Source of the DNA: Anisakis pegreffii
Lineage: Eukaryota > Nematoda > Chromadorea > Rhabditida > Anisakidae
Direction of reading: 5' to 3'
DNA: 64,000 nt
NCBI GenBank assembly: GCA_035041965.1
Contig: JAPYMA010000172.1
Span: forward strand, 186,001-250,000
In this document: positions 15,371 to 28,300 of the stretch, one piece after another
Layout: each line of letters starts with the position of its first letter
Position numbering within the stretch: the first letter of the stretch is position 1
Notes under the pieces: model-generated
The model's database searches: none
Seen by the model: the letters and a program-made list of their open reading frames with translations, nothing else
Told to the model about the DNA's origin: nothing
Translations under genes and position numbers: made by a program

Positions 15371-18300
15371 TTATTGATGTAGGGTGAGTATATCAGTTTG
15401 ACGGTCATAATAAGTCTGGCGACTTTGGGTTCGTGATTGTGCAGTTGGAGTGTTTCGAGCTTGAGCTGTCGGTATTTCATTTCGTTTCATCCGACTTTCC
15501 GAACGGTTATTATCGCGATAGCTAAATTTCATTTTCAGGCATTAAATTTTGTTTCATTTTGACAAATTTTAATTCAGATTTTCGATATATCTTGTTTATG
15601 AAGTATTGAATAAATGATTGATTGGAACGCTTGATTGTTTTACCGAGAACTTTTTATTTTTATCCAACTGCGAGAAATTGCTGAAGACTGAAACATCACT
15701 TGTTGACTAAAAAACTCATGATTTGTAATAGATTGAGTAAGGAATGAAGTGACAGCTATTTTAGTGACCAAACTAAATTCTGAGTGGTGAGGGTGGGTTC
15801 TTATGAATGTTATTGCGACAGTTGAGAGTAAGCATAAGATCGATTCTGACAATTAGCGATATAATAGAAGAAACCAAAAAAGAAGAACAAATACTGTCGT
15901 GAAGCAGTGTTGTAGTCTTTGGCGTTATATATCGGTGATAAAAGCAATAAATTATTTTCACGAGAATACAAAAATTCCCATGGCGAAGCAGACATGCGCT
16001 TTGATTCGACCAATTAATTATAAATGAACGAAACAAAGAATCACCTGCATTGGAATTTCGCCGGAGGCTTATCTCTTAATCCCCTCTGTGCAGCCGTATT
16101 TCTTAAATCTTCAGAACCAAAAAAATCTTCAGAAAGGATTAAAAATTTGACGAATTGAGTGCTGTTGAACGAGCTGTACCGTAAGTGCAGTACTACTTAA
16201 GAAATGTTCTCTTGTTGAGCGATAGATTCAAGCCAGATTCTGTTCAGATGAATGGCGATAGAAAGGGGTGAGCACAGTTTTGTGTTTTGAAAGTTTAGTT
16301 TTAGTATATAGCAATATTAATGAATATTCTATCGTTGGATGTAATGTTCAAAGAAGAAGCAGTAGATGAAGTGTGTTACAATGGTAACAATGAAAATTGC
16401 AACAAAAATGATGATTCGTAAACGATCGTCGGTTATCAATCGCTCGTTATAAAAGAACACAAGCACCAACACACCAGATGTAGCTAAACGAAACTGCAAA
16501 GATTCAGTCCAAGCTTAAAGTCGAGTTAGAGGTAATACCGAATTCGCGACTTGAATGAACTTACAGTAGCGTTTTAAAGAATTCATTGAGTGAGTGATGA
16601 AAAACTGCAATGTTACTTGTGATCACCATACAATTGAATAAATTTGCGATAGAGGGAAGAAAAAAGCATATTGATAATGTGGAAATGATTAACAATAAAA
16701 TCGTAATTGTCAAGTAATTGAATAATTGCAATAGTAAACACGAAGAAATTGAAAGGGATGTGCTCGAAAGCGTATAGTCGCATACAAACACAATGGAAAG
16801 TGCTCGCGATTGATGTTAGATTAATGACAAAGTGTTTCAGTACCGAGCTGGATGCCTTATTGTTGAACTGAAAACATATTGCCTCATTTAATTGGCCTTA
16901 TTATTGGGAAAATTATTGTAATTTGAAACTCTCGCTCAGATGTAATTAACTTCATTCACTTGTCCCCTGCGATAGATATTCTTCTAATTTGCACAATTTG
17001 TGTTACAAGATTTGTGCTTGACAATTCATCAGTTTTATCAAATCTTTAGCCTTTACCAGCTAAAAGTTCGTCTGAACGTATTCAAATACGAGACGATTCC
17101 AGTCTTCAATTAACAATTCAAGTCTCCCGAATTTGCAGCAAGATCTTTTATGCGTACATTGCAGCAATGAGCCTGCATCAATCCAACATTCATATTTCAA
17201 TTTGCATCGAAAATTTGACCAGAAGAGATCAGTCACATCTTCTTGATTCTCAGTGAATCTTCTTGTCAGTTACATCTTCTTGATTGTCAGTGAAAATGGA
17301 TCAGAAAAGAACAACTAACGGTGTTTTGAGTTGACCATATGAACGTGGTGGATTCGAAGATGCCAAACGTGATGCAGATATGCTCCGCCTGAAATCTGTC
17401 CTTTTGAGAGGGAATAAAATTAGATGAGATTCTAAGGAGATTTGAAGATATCTTCCGAAGCCAGTATGAACATCGTGACATGTCAATGCGTAGTTTGTAA
17501 CTGAACTTCAGCAAAATTTCACATCATATCCTTATGCATATGGTTATACGTTCAAATTTTATCAATATTCCCTAACCAATAAGGTTAATCACTGTCTTGT
17601 ACAAGCCTATTGGCTGTGTTCAGCTATAATAATGAACCATTTAAATTCTCGAGTGAGCGTTACTTTTCCCCGTTGAAAATGGATGATTCAATAGAGTAAA
17701 TATTAATAACAATGAATTAATTCCTCATTAACAAGCTGCAGAAAGATTCATCAATCAGAAGTTGAAACTATACTGATTATGTGCTGTGAATGAGGACTGA
17801 TGTAAGAAATTATAAAAAGTCTAAATATAAATGCTCATAATACTGACTAAAATAAGGTTGTGAATGATATTACATTGAGCATTGCCAACATAGGAAGAAC
17901 GAATAATTTATCGATGATTTGCAGGAAAAAGAATAGTTTCGATTGTGAGGAGAAAACGAATCCTGAGCAATTACATGGAGAATGCAAAAAGGAAATGCAT
18001 TGAGAACAATTTCATGTGCAATTTACTTGATACCATTTCTATTATTAGATCCATTCCACTCACGAAAGAGCAATTCAAAATCATTGTAATGGGTATTGAA
18101 CAACAAGATTGTATCGTAATCAGAAGGGTACTTTTTTTTAGGGTGATTATTAGTGGAATGTGCATGAACTGGAAATTTACTAAAAAATTTGCTACAATTT
18201 GAAATTCATGTAATGATGTTAATTGGAAGTTTTTAAATGATGGCAAAAGCTTAATTAACGGTCTTCATAGAATGAGCTAGCATTGTGGAAGATGAAACTC

Positions 18301-21300
18301 TTAGCAATGGCAGCGATAAAATTGTAAGAGGGTAGTTTGTTGCATCAATCCGCTTTCCATTTGCGAGTAAATTGTATGTGTAAAGTTTTGAACATGTCAC
18401 CAACTTGACTGGTGTAGGTAAATTGCTTCGATACGCAAGATTGGCACTATTTGTTGAGAGTCGTGAAGGTGACTGCCTGGAGACATTGTTCGATGTTGGT
18501 TGACGATCTGCGGATGCTCGGCGGGGTGGTGGCATTCGCTGTGATAAACGAGATCGAGATGACGTTTCGTTGCGTTGTGTTATCGTTGAATCACGTGTTG
18601 ACGGAGGCATTTGCCAGTTCCGATCGGATCGTGCCTTGAAAATTGCTCGTTCATATCACTCGCTCTTCGTAAAGCAGTCCGAAAAATCATGGGCAATTCG
18701 ATGCTTAAGCCATGAAATCGAAAAACTATTGCCTCTCCAGACATGATTTTTTATTGTACCGATAACTTCAGCAGTACATTTCATTTCAGCACTTCAAACC
18801 AAGTTCATTTAAGAGCTGATTAGCTTCAAAGACTGGATTCCTTTATAGATGAGAAGGCTTTAAATCGCAACGTAAACCTTCTAGTCCAATTCCACAACAC
18901 AACTGGCGTTGTTAATTATTAAAAATCTTTAATGGATACGTCCAAAAACTTACAGCGTTATCTTGCTGTTTAGCCATCATATTTTTAGCATTTGGATGAA
19001 TTGACTGTGGCATCATTTTCATTGGACCCATTTTGCGTTCGTACTGCTCGCGACAGAACGGAATGTGTCTCTCAGCTGCATTCACGTTGAAATTTCTACC
19101 GCAATACTCACACTTCACATAATCTGAAGATCAATTCAGTGGTTTCATCTCGGAATACTTCCGGAATTTCAGGATATTTCCGAACAGATACTTCATGAAG
19201 CCGTGGGGTGTAGTTGCTCAAGTTGCTTTTAACGAAAGAGTGATGCCGAGGAAATAGCGCGATAGGTCAAAAATGTATATCAGAAAGATAGTATAAATCA
19301 AATGCTGCTCGAGAAAGATAAATAGAACATTGCAATATTTTACTTTTATGACGTAATATTTCATTACTGCGATGTGTTCCAGAATATGTGAATGTTGATG
19401 TCAAGTAAGCAAACAGCATCACTGATGTTCTTTATCAATGTGTGATATTAATATAGATGTGAAGCTTTCAATACTCAGTGTTTCATCCTATTCGATGAGT
19501 GACTTTTATAGGCGATAAAAATAGCGATAAAAGTATTTTAGCGATTTCGCAAAGTTTGCTCTTTGCTGAGCCGCACAATATTTGATATCAGGCGATTCTC
19601 ATTTATTGAATTAACGCGAATAAATCAATACAGACAATAGGTGACATTAAATCTTGAATATTCATAGCTTACCACGTCATGTTTCTGCTATTTAATGCGT
19701 GGCAGACAATATTAATTTATTGTGTAAAGCATTAAATCAGTGTGTTGAAGAAACAGTTATCCAATTCAAATCGTGACAATCATTAATTTTGTTTGACAAT
19801 CATTTTTATTTTGTTTTCAACTGTTTCGTATTCCCATGATATCTCATATAATTTGAAAACCTTGAAGATGCCAATCCTTTTGATCAGCACAAGTTTCATG
19901 AATGAAAAATTTCATATTTCGATTAAGGTTTTCAATATGTAACAATTAAGGTTTTCAATTAAGGATTCGATTAAGGTTTTCAAAATGAAAAATTTTATAT
20001 TTCGATTAAATTGGCTCAGAAATGTTTTTTGTAAACATTCAATGGGAGCTGCTTTTTTGAAACAACGAAAATATCAATTCATCTAACGTTTTAGTAACTA
20101 AGCATCTCTGTGCTACCAGTAAATGTTCATCATTGAATCAGCTGTTGCGTGCAGACCCATTAATTGTCATACATTTATCTATTCTGTGATGAAGAATTGA
20201 TGTGATTGCGGATATAAAATTTAGGTAAGCCATAGAATAAATTATGAGGAAAGCAACCAAGAGGAATACGATGAATAAATACGAAAAATGCATATACCAG
20301 AGGTTCAAAAACAGAAAGGAACTCCCTACTCAACTCTTTACCGCATATCAATTCTTTTGGAATAAGATACAAACGGTCCGTTATTTGTTATAAGGATGCA
20401 TTGAAAGTAAAGTCTTCGAATTATAAGTACTTGCCTGGGAACCTCTGGTTTATAGATATGATCACCGAAAGAGCAAAAAGCGATAGGAAAAGAGAAGATG
20501 AGCACATTTATCTCTACTTTTCAAGAGGAGCACTACTCTAGACCAAGAAACACCCCAAAAAAAGACCGTTCGGAATAAACGATTCCGGATTATAATCGTT
20601 TGAAACTTGTCCCTTGAAGATGTTGTCGCTGTTCGCAATACCATCAGTAGCTGAATGTTTCCGCACTAAAGCTTCCAAATCATCTGCGGAAATTACTGAA
20701 ACGTTCGGTTTTTTCTCGTTCAGTACTGATTTTTACTGCCTTATTTGGAAAAGTATGCATTCATTTGGTGAACCTTTCACGAATTATTTTACGATGGCAC
20801 TGAAATACGATAACAAAGTTTTCTATATGAAACTATAGTAGGAGGTTGCGCTGAACGCATAGGATCAATTGTTACTAAACATATCGCATGAATTCGTTTC
20901 GGAAATTTCAGTTCAGAGTATAATCTGGATTTTTTCGCATGATCATGTGTGGTAATGGCATTTAGTCATTGAATTTGACTGATGTAGTATTTAAGAACTT
21001 CGATTATCCAATAAAAGTGCACGAGTATTCGACCTTTGCTTTAGGCCATATGACGTAACAAAATACCATTTTCAAGAAGGCTGAATGCGTAGTAATACGT
21101 AGAATCGTGCGATTAATTCAATAAAAAAACGATTTGATGTTTTAGTTTTTAAGCATTTATCAATTTCATATCGCTAACCATTTCAATGAATACGTGCGTT
21201 GCATCTTATTTTTTCCTTACAATGTTATTTCCTTTAATGGAATTTTCCTTTAAAATTATTTTCAATGTTTTCTCGTTAGATTTGCCTAGAAAGTTTGAAA

Positions 21301-23091
21301 AAAGCGCTGATTGATAAGCAACCATCATTATGAAATCTATAACAAGCTTCTTTAAATTGGAAGGAGCGGCAATTTGCTTAATTCCAATGACTGCTCCAGA
21401 AATGCATTCGTGAAACTGAATAAGTAAGTGGTTGGTCAATAAAGCAAATTTATAACCATCAAACCATTAACAAATTCGCATTGTGCAGATTATCTCTTTA
21501 TGGAGGAATGAAGATGTGAGTGTTAATCACTGATTGTGAGAAGAATTAATAAGTTAAGAGATGACTGACCCTTTGGTATTGAAGTTTTTGGAGGCGGTGG
21601 TAAAGGTGTTCCGGTTTTCAGCGCGTAATCAACTTGTCTTGACGCAGACACAGCGTTCACGAATGTTTCATGTTTTTCTCGCCAACTCGTTTTCGGTCGA
21701 GGATACGTGCCACCAACCTGGATTTTTCACAGAAATTTTCCTCGAATGTCTTGGAAGCCAATTGGTATGTAGTCGTAAAGTGAAGCGAAATGTTTGGATA
21801 TTTATGCCAGGCGCATATAATCTGTCGTTTCCAAAATTTACCTACATGATCTACGATAGGGCCATATCTGTCAAGTTTAAAATCTATTTGTGTGATCAAT
21901 AACAGAGTCAAATGTCGTCGATTTGAAGTATTCGACAGTGCAACGAATGACGGAAACAACTAAATTTCATGCTTTCAGAACGCATAATCGTTTCAAAAAA
22001 ATTAACAACCGACTGCAACCTTCTGACGATCTCGCTCTGCATTTCGAACGTCATTGATTGTTATGTCTGAACCGGTAGCACGTTGTTTACCTGAATCGAA
22101 TGTCTTACGTTTCGCTTTGCTCATCTTCATACAGACCGGTTCGTGTTTTTCCTGTAATTGTAAAACCGTGTTGTTCGTTCCATTAAACGGTTCCATAGAA
22201 GTTTTGTATCCGTGAATCCAAAACAATAATGGTGAAGATGAATGAGGTTTCCCTAATCATCATGCTGAAAAGTATTCGTAGAAAATAGTTTATGTACGTC
22301 ATGCATTTGTTCCATTCAGCGGAATTATTTCAAAGAAATAAACGAAAAACGTTTACAAAATATTGTAAACAAGATCATTTTGAAATGAAATATTATTTAC
22401 GAAAAATTTCTTTGCATGACAATTGCAAAGGGAGATACGATTATACGCCTATAACAGTAAAGGATGTAACCTTATGACGAAAAATGAGGTAGAAACATTA
22501 CTGAATCTAATGGATTCAAATGCTTTTACAAATGAATAGTCGAATGTTATTTGACTTTTCGTTTTCGATCTTTATTCAGAGTTAATTACTCATACTTTTC
22601 GGTTCGTTTAATCGTAATCAGACTACCAGTAAATTTACGTAGAGCTCCATTTCAAATCTTGAGAAATTGATTATGATTGTTTCAATTTAGATTTTCGCTT
22701 AAGAAGCCATCAGATTAGGCAGGTGATTCAATGCCTTTATTGATAAGTTAAGATGTATGTGGTGAAGAGATTGGCTCACCAGACTCGATCTGACGAAATG
22801 ACGACCACATATTTGGCATGGATAAGTTTGTTCACCCTCATTCGGCAAAGACGCTGAAAATTTTATTCGATGAACTGATTTTATAAATCTATGAGTTGAA
22901 ACCATTGAAATATTTGAATGAAACAAATCAACAGTGATAATGAGCTATATTGAATCGAATACATTCAGAAAACTGTTTGTTTGCAGGAGTCAATTCAACG
23001 AAACAAACACTAACTGCTTATATCCGATAAGTACATATGAAAATATTTTATCTCTCGTTGAGCATTATATTATGAAATCGCCTTACCCATC
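15371..23091 (-). CDS. ZC2HC1A: ZC2HC1A-type protein with two C2HC zinc fingers
   Basis: This family of unknown molecular role has two C2HC fingers joined by a conserved linker. Exons: 23091-23088 (only ATGG), 22853-22780, 22151-22020, 21717-21570, 19123-18954 and one starting at 18634, all in phase. Finger 1 is Cys14-Cys17-His29-Cys33 (YPCQICGRHF, then EKHEPVC). The linker KRKTFDSGKQRA and the SWREKHETF / LPPPP block match human ZC2HC1A. Finger 2 is Cys124-Cys127-His139-Cys143 (CEYCGRNF, RHIPFC). The last part is Ser/Arg/Pro-rich and has two possible ends: reading on to a stop at 18251, or splicing from the donor after SANLA (GTATCG) to an exon 15521-15371 that continues in phase with YRDNNRSESRMKR. 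I favour the second. The intron before finger 2 is 2.4 kb with nothing recognised inside. Confidence 0.85.
19891..20010 (+). repeat. Short tandem repeats in ZC2HC1A intron
   Basis: A unit close to CGATTAAGGTTTTCAA recurs three to four times within about 100 bp, with flanking copies of ATGAAAAATTTCATATTTCGATTAA. It lies in the intron between the two zinc-finger exons. Confidence 0.55.
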
Positions 23092-23936
23092 TTTTAATCA
23101 TGAATGAACCTCCTAAATCCGGGTCAACAGTTGACGCATAGACGGCAAAATGAAATAAATGGACAAGTGAGGATGTGATAACTGAAATTATTTTGCGAAA
23201 ACGACATTTAATTGTTCTTTGAAACTTGAAACGAATGATCTAAACGAGATTTCCAAGAAGACAATTCAATAAAATTACAGTGCAGATTGCTTTAACTACT
23301 CGCACTTTTAGGTTCGTTTGATCGCAGCAAGGCTACCAGTGAATGACGACTAATCTGCTCGGTAGCCAAGGAGCTTGATCAGCGCCCAAAAACGAATGAG
23401 ACTTAGTTGCTGAATAAGAGCTGTCTGCGTTGACTAGAACTTTATGGATTGAGTGTCTGTCACTGAGGTGAACAGAGCGTTTCAAGTATTATTATTGAGC
23501 AATTGCCGACTGGGTTTGTTGCGGTTACTAAGATGATTATTGCGATTAGCGTGCATGTTAATGGATTTGTGCAAATGCATTTAAACGCAGGGGATATGTG
23601 CATTTGAAGGTTTCATTCGTTCAATTCTCGTTGCTATGCAGTTATTCTTTCAATGTCTACTGTTTTCCAATAACACTCACTCTGAAACAAATGATACAAC
23701 AGAAACTGTGGACATAATGTGCTGTTTCTTATACATTTTCTTCGTGTTTACCATTTCTATTACCATGGGAAAATTGATTAAATCCCTTTCTGTAACCACG
23801 AAGTATCGTTATCCCATGGATTTTGTTCCCAACGTTTAATAACAATTGATTCGTTAATATAAGCCGGAAAAATTGTTTGAATTTTTAATTGTTCTTGATA
23901 TGATAATAACAGTTAATTGAATTCAAAAGATCGACG
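23092..23936. other. Intergenic region between pks-1 3' end and ZC2HC1A 5' end
   Basis: The two genes run in the same direction about 0.9 kb apart. I see no conserved exon; a 67-codon + strand ORF at 23636-23839 has no recognisable features. It is expected to hold the ZC2HC1A promoter. Confidence 0.45.
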
Positions 23937-23942
23937 TTTATT
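23937..23942 (-). terminator. Poly(A) signal AATAAA of the PKS-NRPS gene
   Basis: AATAAA on the - strand lies 67 nt beyond the thioesterase stop codon at 24009, the spacing expected for a short nematode 3' UTR. Confidence 0.6.
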
Positions 23943-24008
23943 GAGAGATTAATATAAAACAGCAGAAGCAAATACAAACTCGAAGCGCCTATATGATCAC
24001 AATTAAAT

Positions 24009-25310
24009 TCATGAACAACTGAATAAATTTGTGAAAATTTCACTAAAAATTCCAAGATTGTGATGCTTTAGCATAGAATCGTGATCACCATCAACTAGAT
24101 ATACATCCACTGATTTAGTTGAGTACAAGTGCCATCCGTTAGTCCACATTGACAAGAACTGTTTGGAGTTATTGCCGCTGAAATAAACAATTCAAAGAAA
24201 TGACCAGCAAAATCAATCGCTCATATTTTGATACGTTGAATTATTTTGATTTCACTGAATGATGCGATAATAATCATTTCGTTTGCAACAACGACAAAGC
24301 ACTGACAAGAGAAAATCGTCACAATTATAACCGAAAACATAGAGTGAATAATTTTTGCGATTCAAGTTTTTCTTCCGGAACAGATTAATCGGCTACGATT
24401 CAACATTCAACACTGTCATCGATAAGCGTATAGCATAATTCATTTGAACTACTCCTTCGTCACTTTCAAGGAAAAAATTTTGATATAACATCATCAGCTG
24501 CTTACGTTATTGTACGTCTTGATGCTGAATTCTCAAGTTTCTTGGCTTTGAAAAGGTGAATTTTTATGTCACTCGATTCGAACCGATGATTCTGAAGCAT
24601 TTTCGCTAGCTTCATGGCTCGTTCCATGAAAACGTTCTTGTTTGGTAATAGGGAAAGTTGTTCCTGGAAAATAAAGATCCTTTACAAAATTTGATACTTT
24701 ATTTTTCAAACAAGTGTTGAGGTAAAATTCAAAAGCAGTTTTTTCGGAACTTATACAAGTGGCAAAATTTTGTTATTTGGTTATTTTTGGTAACACATAA
24801 CAAGGTCAATGACGAACATTCACATGAAGAAGTAATGATACCTCAAGGTATTCCCTAACAGCATTAAGTTCCAGTTTCTCGGTACCAATGCACCATGAAT
24901 CGAGCATCACAACAAAAGACGGTGAATACTGGATTGATTTTGATTGCATTATTTGAGCCATCTCTCTCGCTAGACATCCACCCAATGAGTGTCCCATCAA
25001 CCATATTGAAGCATTCTTTCGATGCTTGATTACCTCAAAATATAACAATTGAAGCAACTATTCATCAAGCAATGCTTTCAACTTCTAAACTGAAAATAAA
25101 TTTATTCAAGTAGAAAAATAATAAAAAATAAACGAATCAGTAACCTGATCGACGTAGAACTGAGCCAGCTCGAGCAACGTTTTCGGTTCATAATCAACAT
25201 CGTATTGGATAGCATAAACACTGAATTCTTTGGGTATTGAAGGCAACAATGCGTAATATGGGAATATTGATCCCGCGACAGCATGAATCAAGTACAAGTT
25301 TTTATTCGAA
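24009..25310 (-). other. PKS-NRPS region 7: split thioesterase domain
   Basis: The TE begins in the giant exon (NLYLIHAVAGS) and continues over three small exons. Ser is in GHSLGG (near 24989), Asp in VVMLDSW (near 24900), His in DGDHDSM (near 24083). The ends of exons 25057-24842, 24663-24506 and 24177-24009 agree in phase. Reading through the first donor would stop within 12 codons and lose the whole triad. Confidence 0.85.
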
Positions 25311-28300
25311 TCGGATGCGACATCCCTCATCGTGATTATTGATGCACTCATTGAAGAGTGATCTTTGTTGATCGTCATTGTGTTATCAATAAATTCAGAT
25401 AAAGATTCAATTGTCGGGTACTTGAATATATCAGTTGGTTTCAGTGAGATTGCGAATGATTGCTGAATACGATTACACACATTTAATGTAACTAAAGAAT
25501 GACCACCACAAACGAAAAAATTATCCGATAAGGACAAATCCGGTTTATGCAAAACTTCTCTCCAAATTTGGGCAATCATCAATTCTGTTTTTGTCATTTG
25601 TCCACAATTCGTGATCATCTGCCCCGATAAGTCGTTAGATATTTGCCTTGTCTCCCGGACACTTCTCTGTTCTTTCAAATACTTAAGTAGCTGTTTTCGG
25701 TCAACTTTACCACTCAGATTCAGTGGCATTTTGTCGATTGTAATAAAGATATCAGGAACCATATAGGAAGGCAATCTGCCTAGTAAGGATTTCTTCAACT
25801 CGTTCATATTAAGTTCCTCCATTGTCGCAATGAAAGCTATCAAAGAATTGTTATCCTTTTCACTGATCGCAGTTATGCTCGCATTTTTCAATCGATCATC
25901 AGAACATTTAATCGCATTTTCGATCTGAATTGCTTCAACTCGAAATCCACGAATCTTCATCTGTGAATCCAATCGTCCCAAATAAACATATTTCGAACCC
26001 TTCTTCTTAATCCTATCACCTGTTCGATAGAGAATTTGATTCCTGTTGAGTACTCTATCTTCGCGACTTCGATGCAAATTCTCACAAAAATTATCCGATG
26101 CCTTGCTCAGATATCCTCTTCCAACACTGTCACCAGTAATCGCCAATTCAGCCACCTTATCTCTACTCAGCTGATTGCCATATCGATCAGTCGGCACCAC
26201 AAATTGATTTCCCATTGCTGTGCCTATTACGCGATTTGATTCGAAACCTTCATTGAGTGTACATCGATTCGTTAGTGACCATACTGTTGTTTCGGTTGGA
26301 CCATAGATTTGTCGAATGTAAACGCCTCTTCTGAGGCACTCTTCCAAAATTTCTCGGCTTGGTGTTTCACCACCAATGAACAGTCTCTCTACAACTCCAG
26401 CCATTTTCGTTAGTTCCTGATCGGTTTCGATTTGACTGAAGAGCGCAGATGATAAGAATGCGAAATTGATATCTTTTTCAACTATTTCCGAAGCAGCATT
26501 CAATCGATTCTTGCAGCTGATTAATGTAGAAGCATTCGTTAAAGTAGTGAATAGGTTTGCACAACTGATATCAAATACCGTATTCACTGAATTATATACT
26601 CGTAATCCAAGATGTGCCCCTATTTGTAAGGTGGCGAATCGCAAGAAATGCACTAGATTGTGGTGTGCAATACAGACACCTTTTGGTGGACCCGTGGATC
26701 CACTTGTATATATCACGTAAGCCAATGATTCTGATGTAGAGCGAACTTTATGGCTGAATTTCGAAGGTGATATGTGATTAATGCTGTCTGGATCAAGGAG
26801 TGGATAATTTCTGTTGAAACGCATCTTATTCGAAGCTATAACACATGATGGCTTCAATCTATCTAAAATGTTTTCGTTCCATTCCAGCGGATTTTGTGGA
26901 TCAAGAGGAGCATATGCAGCTCCGGCCAACAAAACTGCCACAATGGGTAGCAAAGCGTGTTGTGATTGCACGCAAATTGGAACAATCGCATCCGAACGTA
27001 ACGGTTCACAGCATTCCCTCAAATAGGTTTGTTGAATAGCACATGCAAGACATATTGCTTTCTCAAGAAGCTTTTCATATGTTTCCATCGCATGTCCGTC
27101 TTCCATAGCTACAGCTGAACCGGCGATGCGTGATTGTTGCATAATGATGTCTGATACGGTTCGATTAAATGGCACATCGTGATAAGGCAAAGTTGAGCAA
27201 AATTTTCGTGAGATGCCATTCAACTCATCGCCAGACGCATATTGATCGACATGATGATCGTATAAGTTATAAGATGGAATAGGAACTTTGCATAGATTCG
27301 AAACGTTTCCATACATTTCGGACATCCATCGTACATACTGATTCCCAAAGTCCTTAATCGTATCCAAGTAGTATTTTTCGGAGTTGTAGTCAAACATTAC
27401 ATTCAAACCTGCTGGTGTCTCATCGATTGTACAAGAAAAATCGAACACTGTGTTCGATGTCCACTGATGCACTGCAGTTTTTGTGCCAGGAATTTTGACG
27501 GTCGGATAGTCGAGGTTATGTCGGTAGTTGAAGTAAATGTCAAAGAGAGGATTCTCACCATGAGATCTTTCGCGGCCAAGTGCTGCAACGATACGATGAA
27601 ACGGTAAGTGCTCGAAACGTTTCGCTTCATCAAATGCTTTTTCAACGCAATCGATAAGCTGATTATTTTGAAGTGCTTCCTTGAGATTATCAATTACGAC
27701 GATAATATTACATAAGAAGTAGCCAATAATCGAATTAAGTTCTTCGAATTGTCTGCCTGATGCAGCGCTTCCAATTACGATTTGGTTTGAATGGTAATCA
27801 TCGGAAAATTCTCGTACAACACAGACGAATGCTGAAAGCATTAGGATGTATTCGGTTGTGTGACGCTGAGCAGCTGCGCTCTTGAGGCAATATTTCAATG
27901 ATGGTGGTAACCGGAAAGAATATTGAGAAGTGGACGCAGGCGATGAAAATGATGGCGTTGAATCGTAATTGTGATCAGTTAATAGCCGTGTTGGTTTTGT
28001 GCATTTCAAACGATCACATGCTAACTGCAGATCATTGACGAAACTTTTTACATTGTCCTCATTTCTTTGCCACATTGCATAGTCAACAATATGTCTGGAC
28101 AAGCGAGGAAAAAGTTTTGCTTTGTGTTTGTAACCACCCGAGAAGTTTTTATATATATCACTTAACTCCTTCGCAAAAATACTCATTGACCAACCATCAG
28201 TTACAATATGATGTTGTGAAACGATAACATGGAATTTATTTGAATCACTTTTGATGCCAATCATCCTTAGTGGGATTTGTTCAAGTTCAAAGACAAACGA

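Noticed and set aside
17945..18202. 85-codon + strand ORF inside the ZC2HC1A locus
   Set aside because: No recognisable motif, no supporting splice sites, and it lies opposite a long - strand intron.
25058..25090. TTTTCAG at 25090 as the thioesterase acceptor
   Set aside because: All three frames stop before reaching GHSLGG; the AG at 25058 restores the frame.
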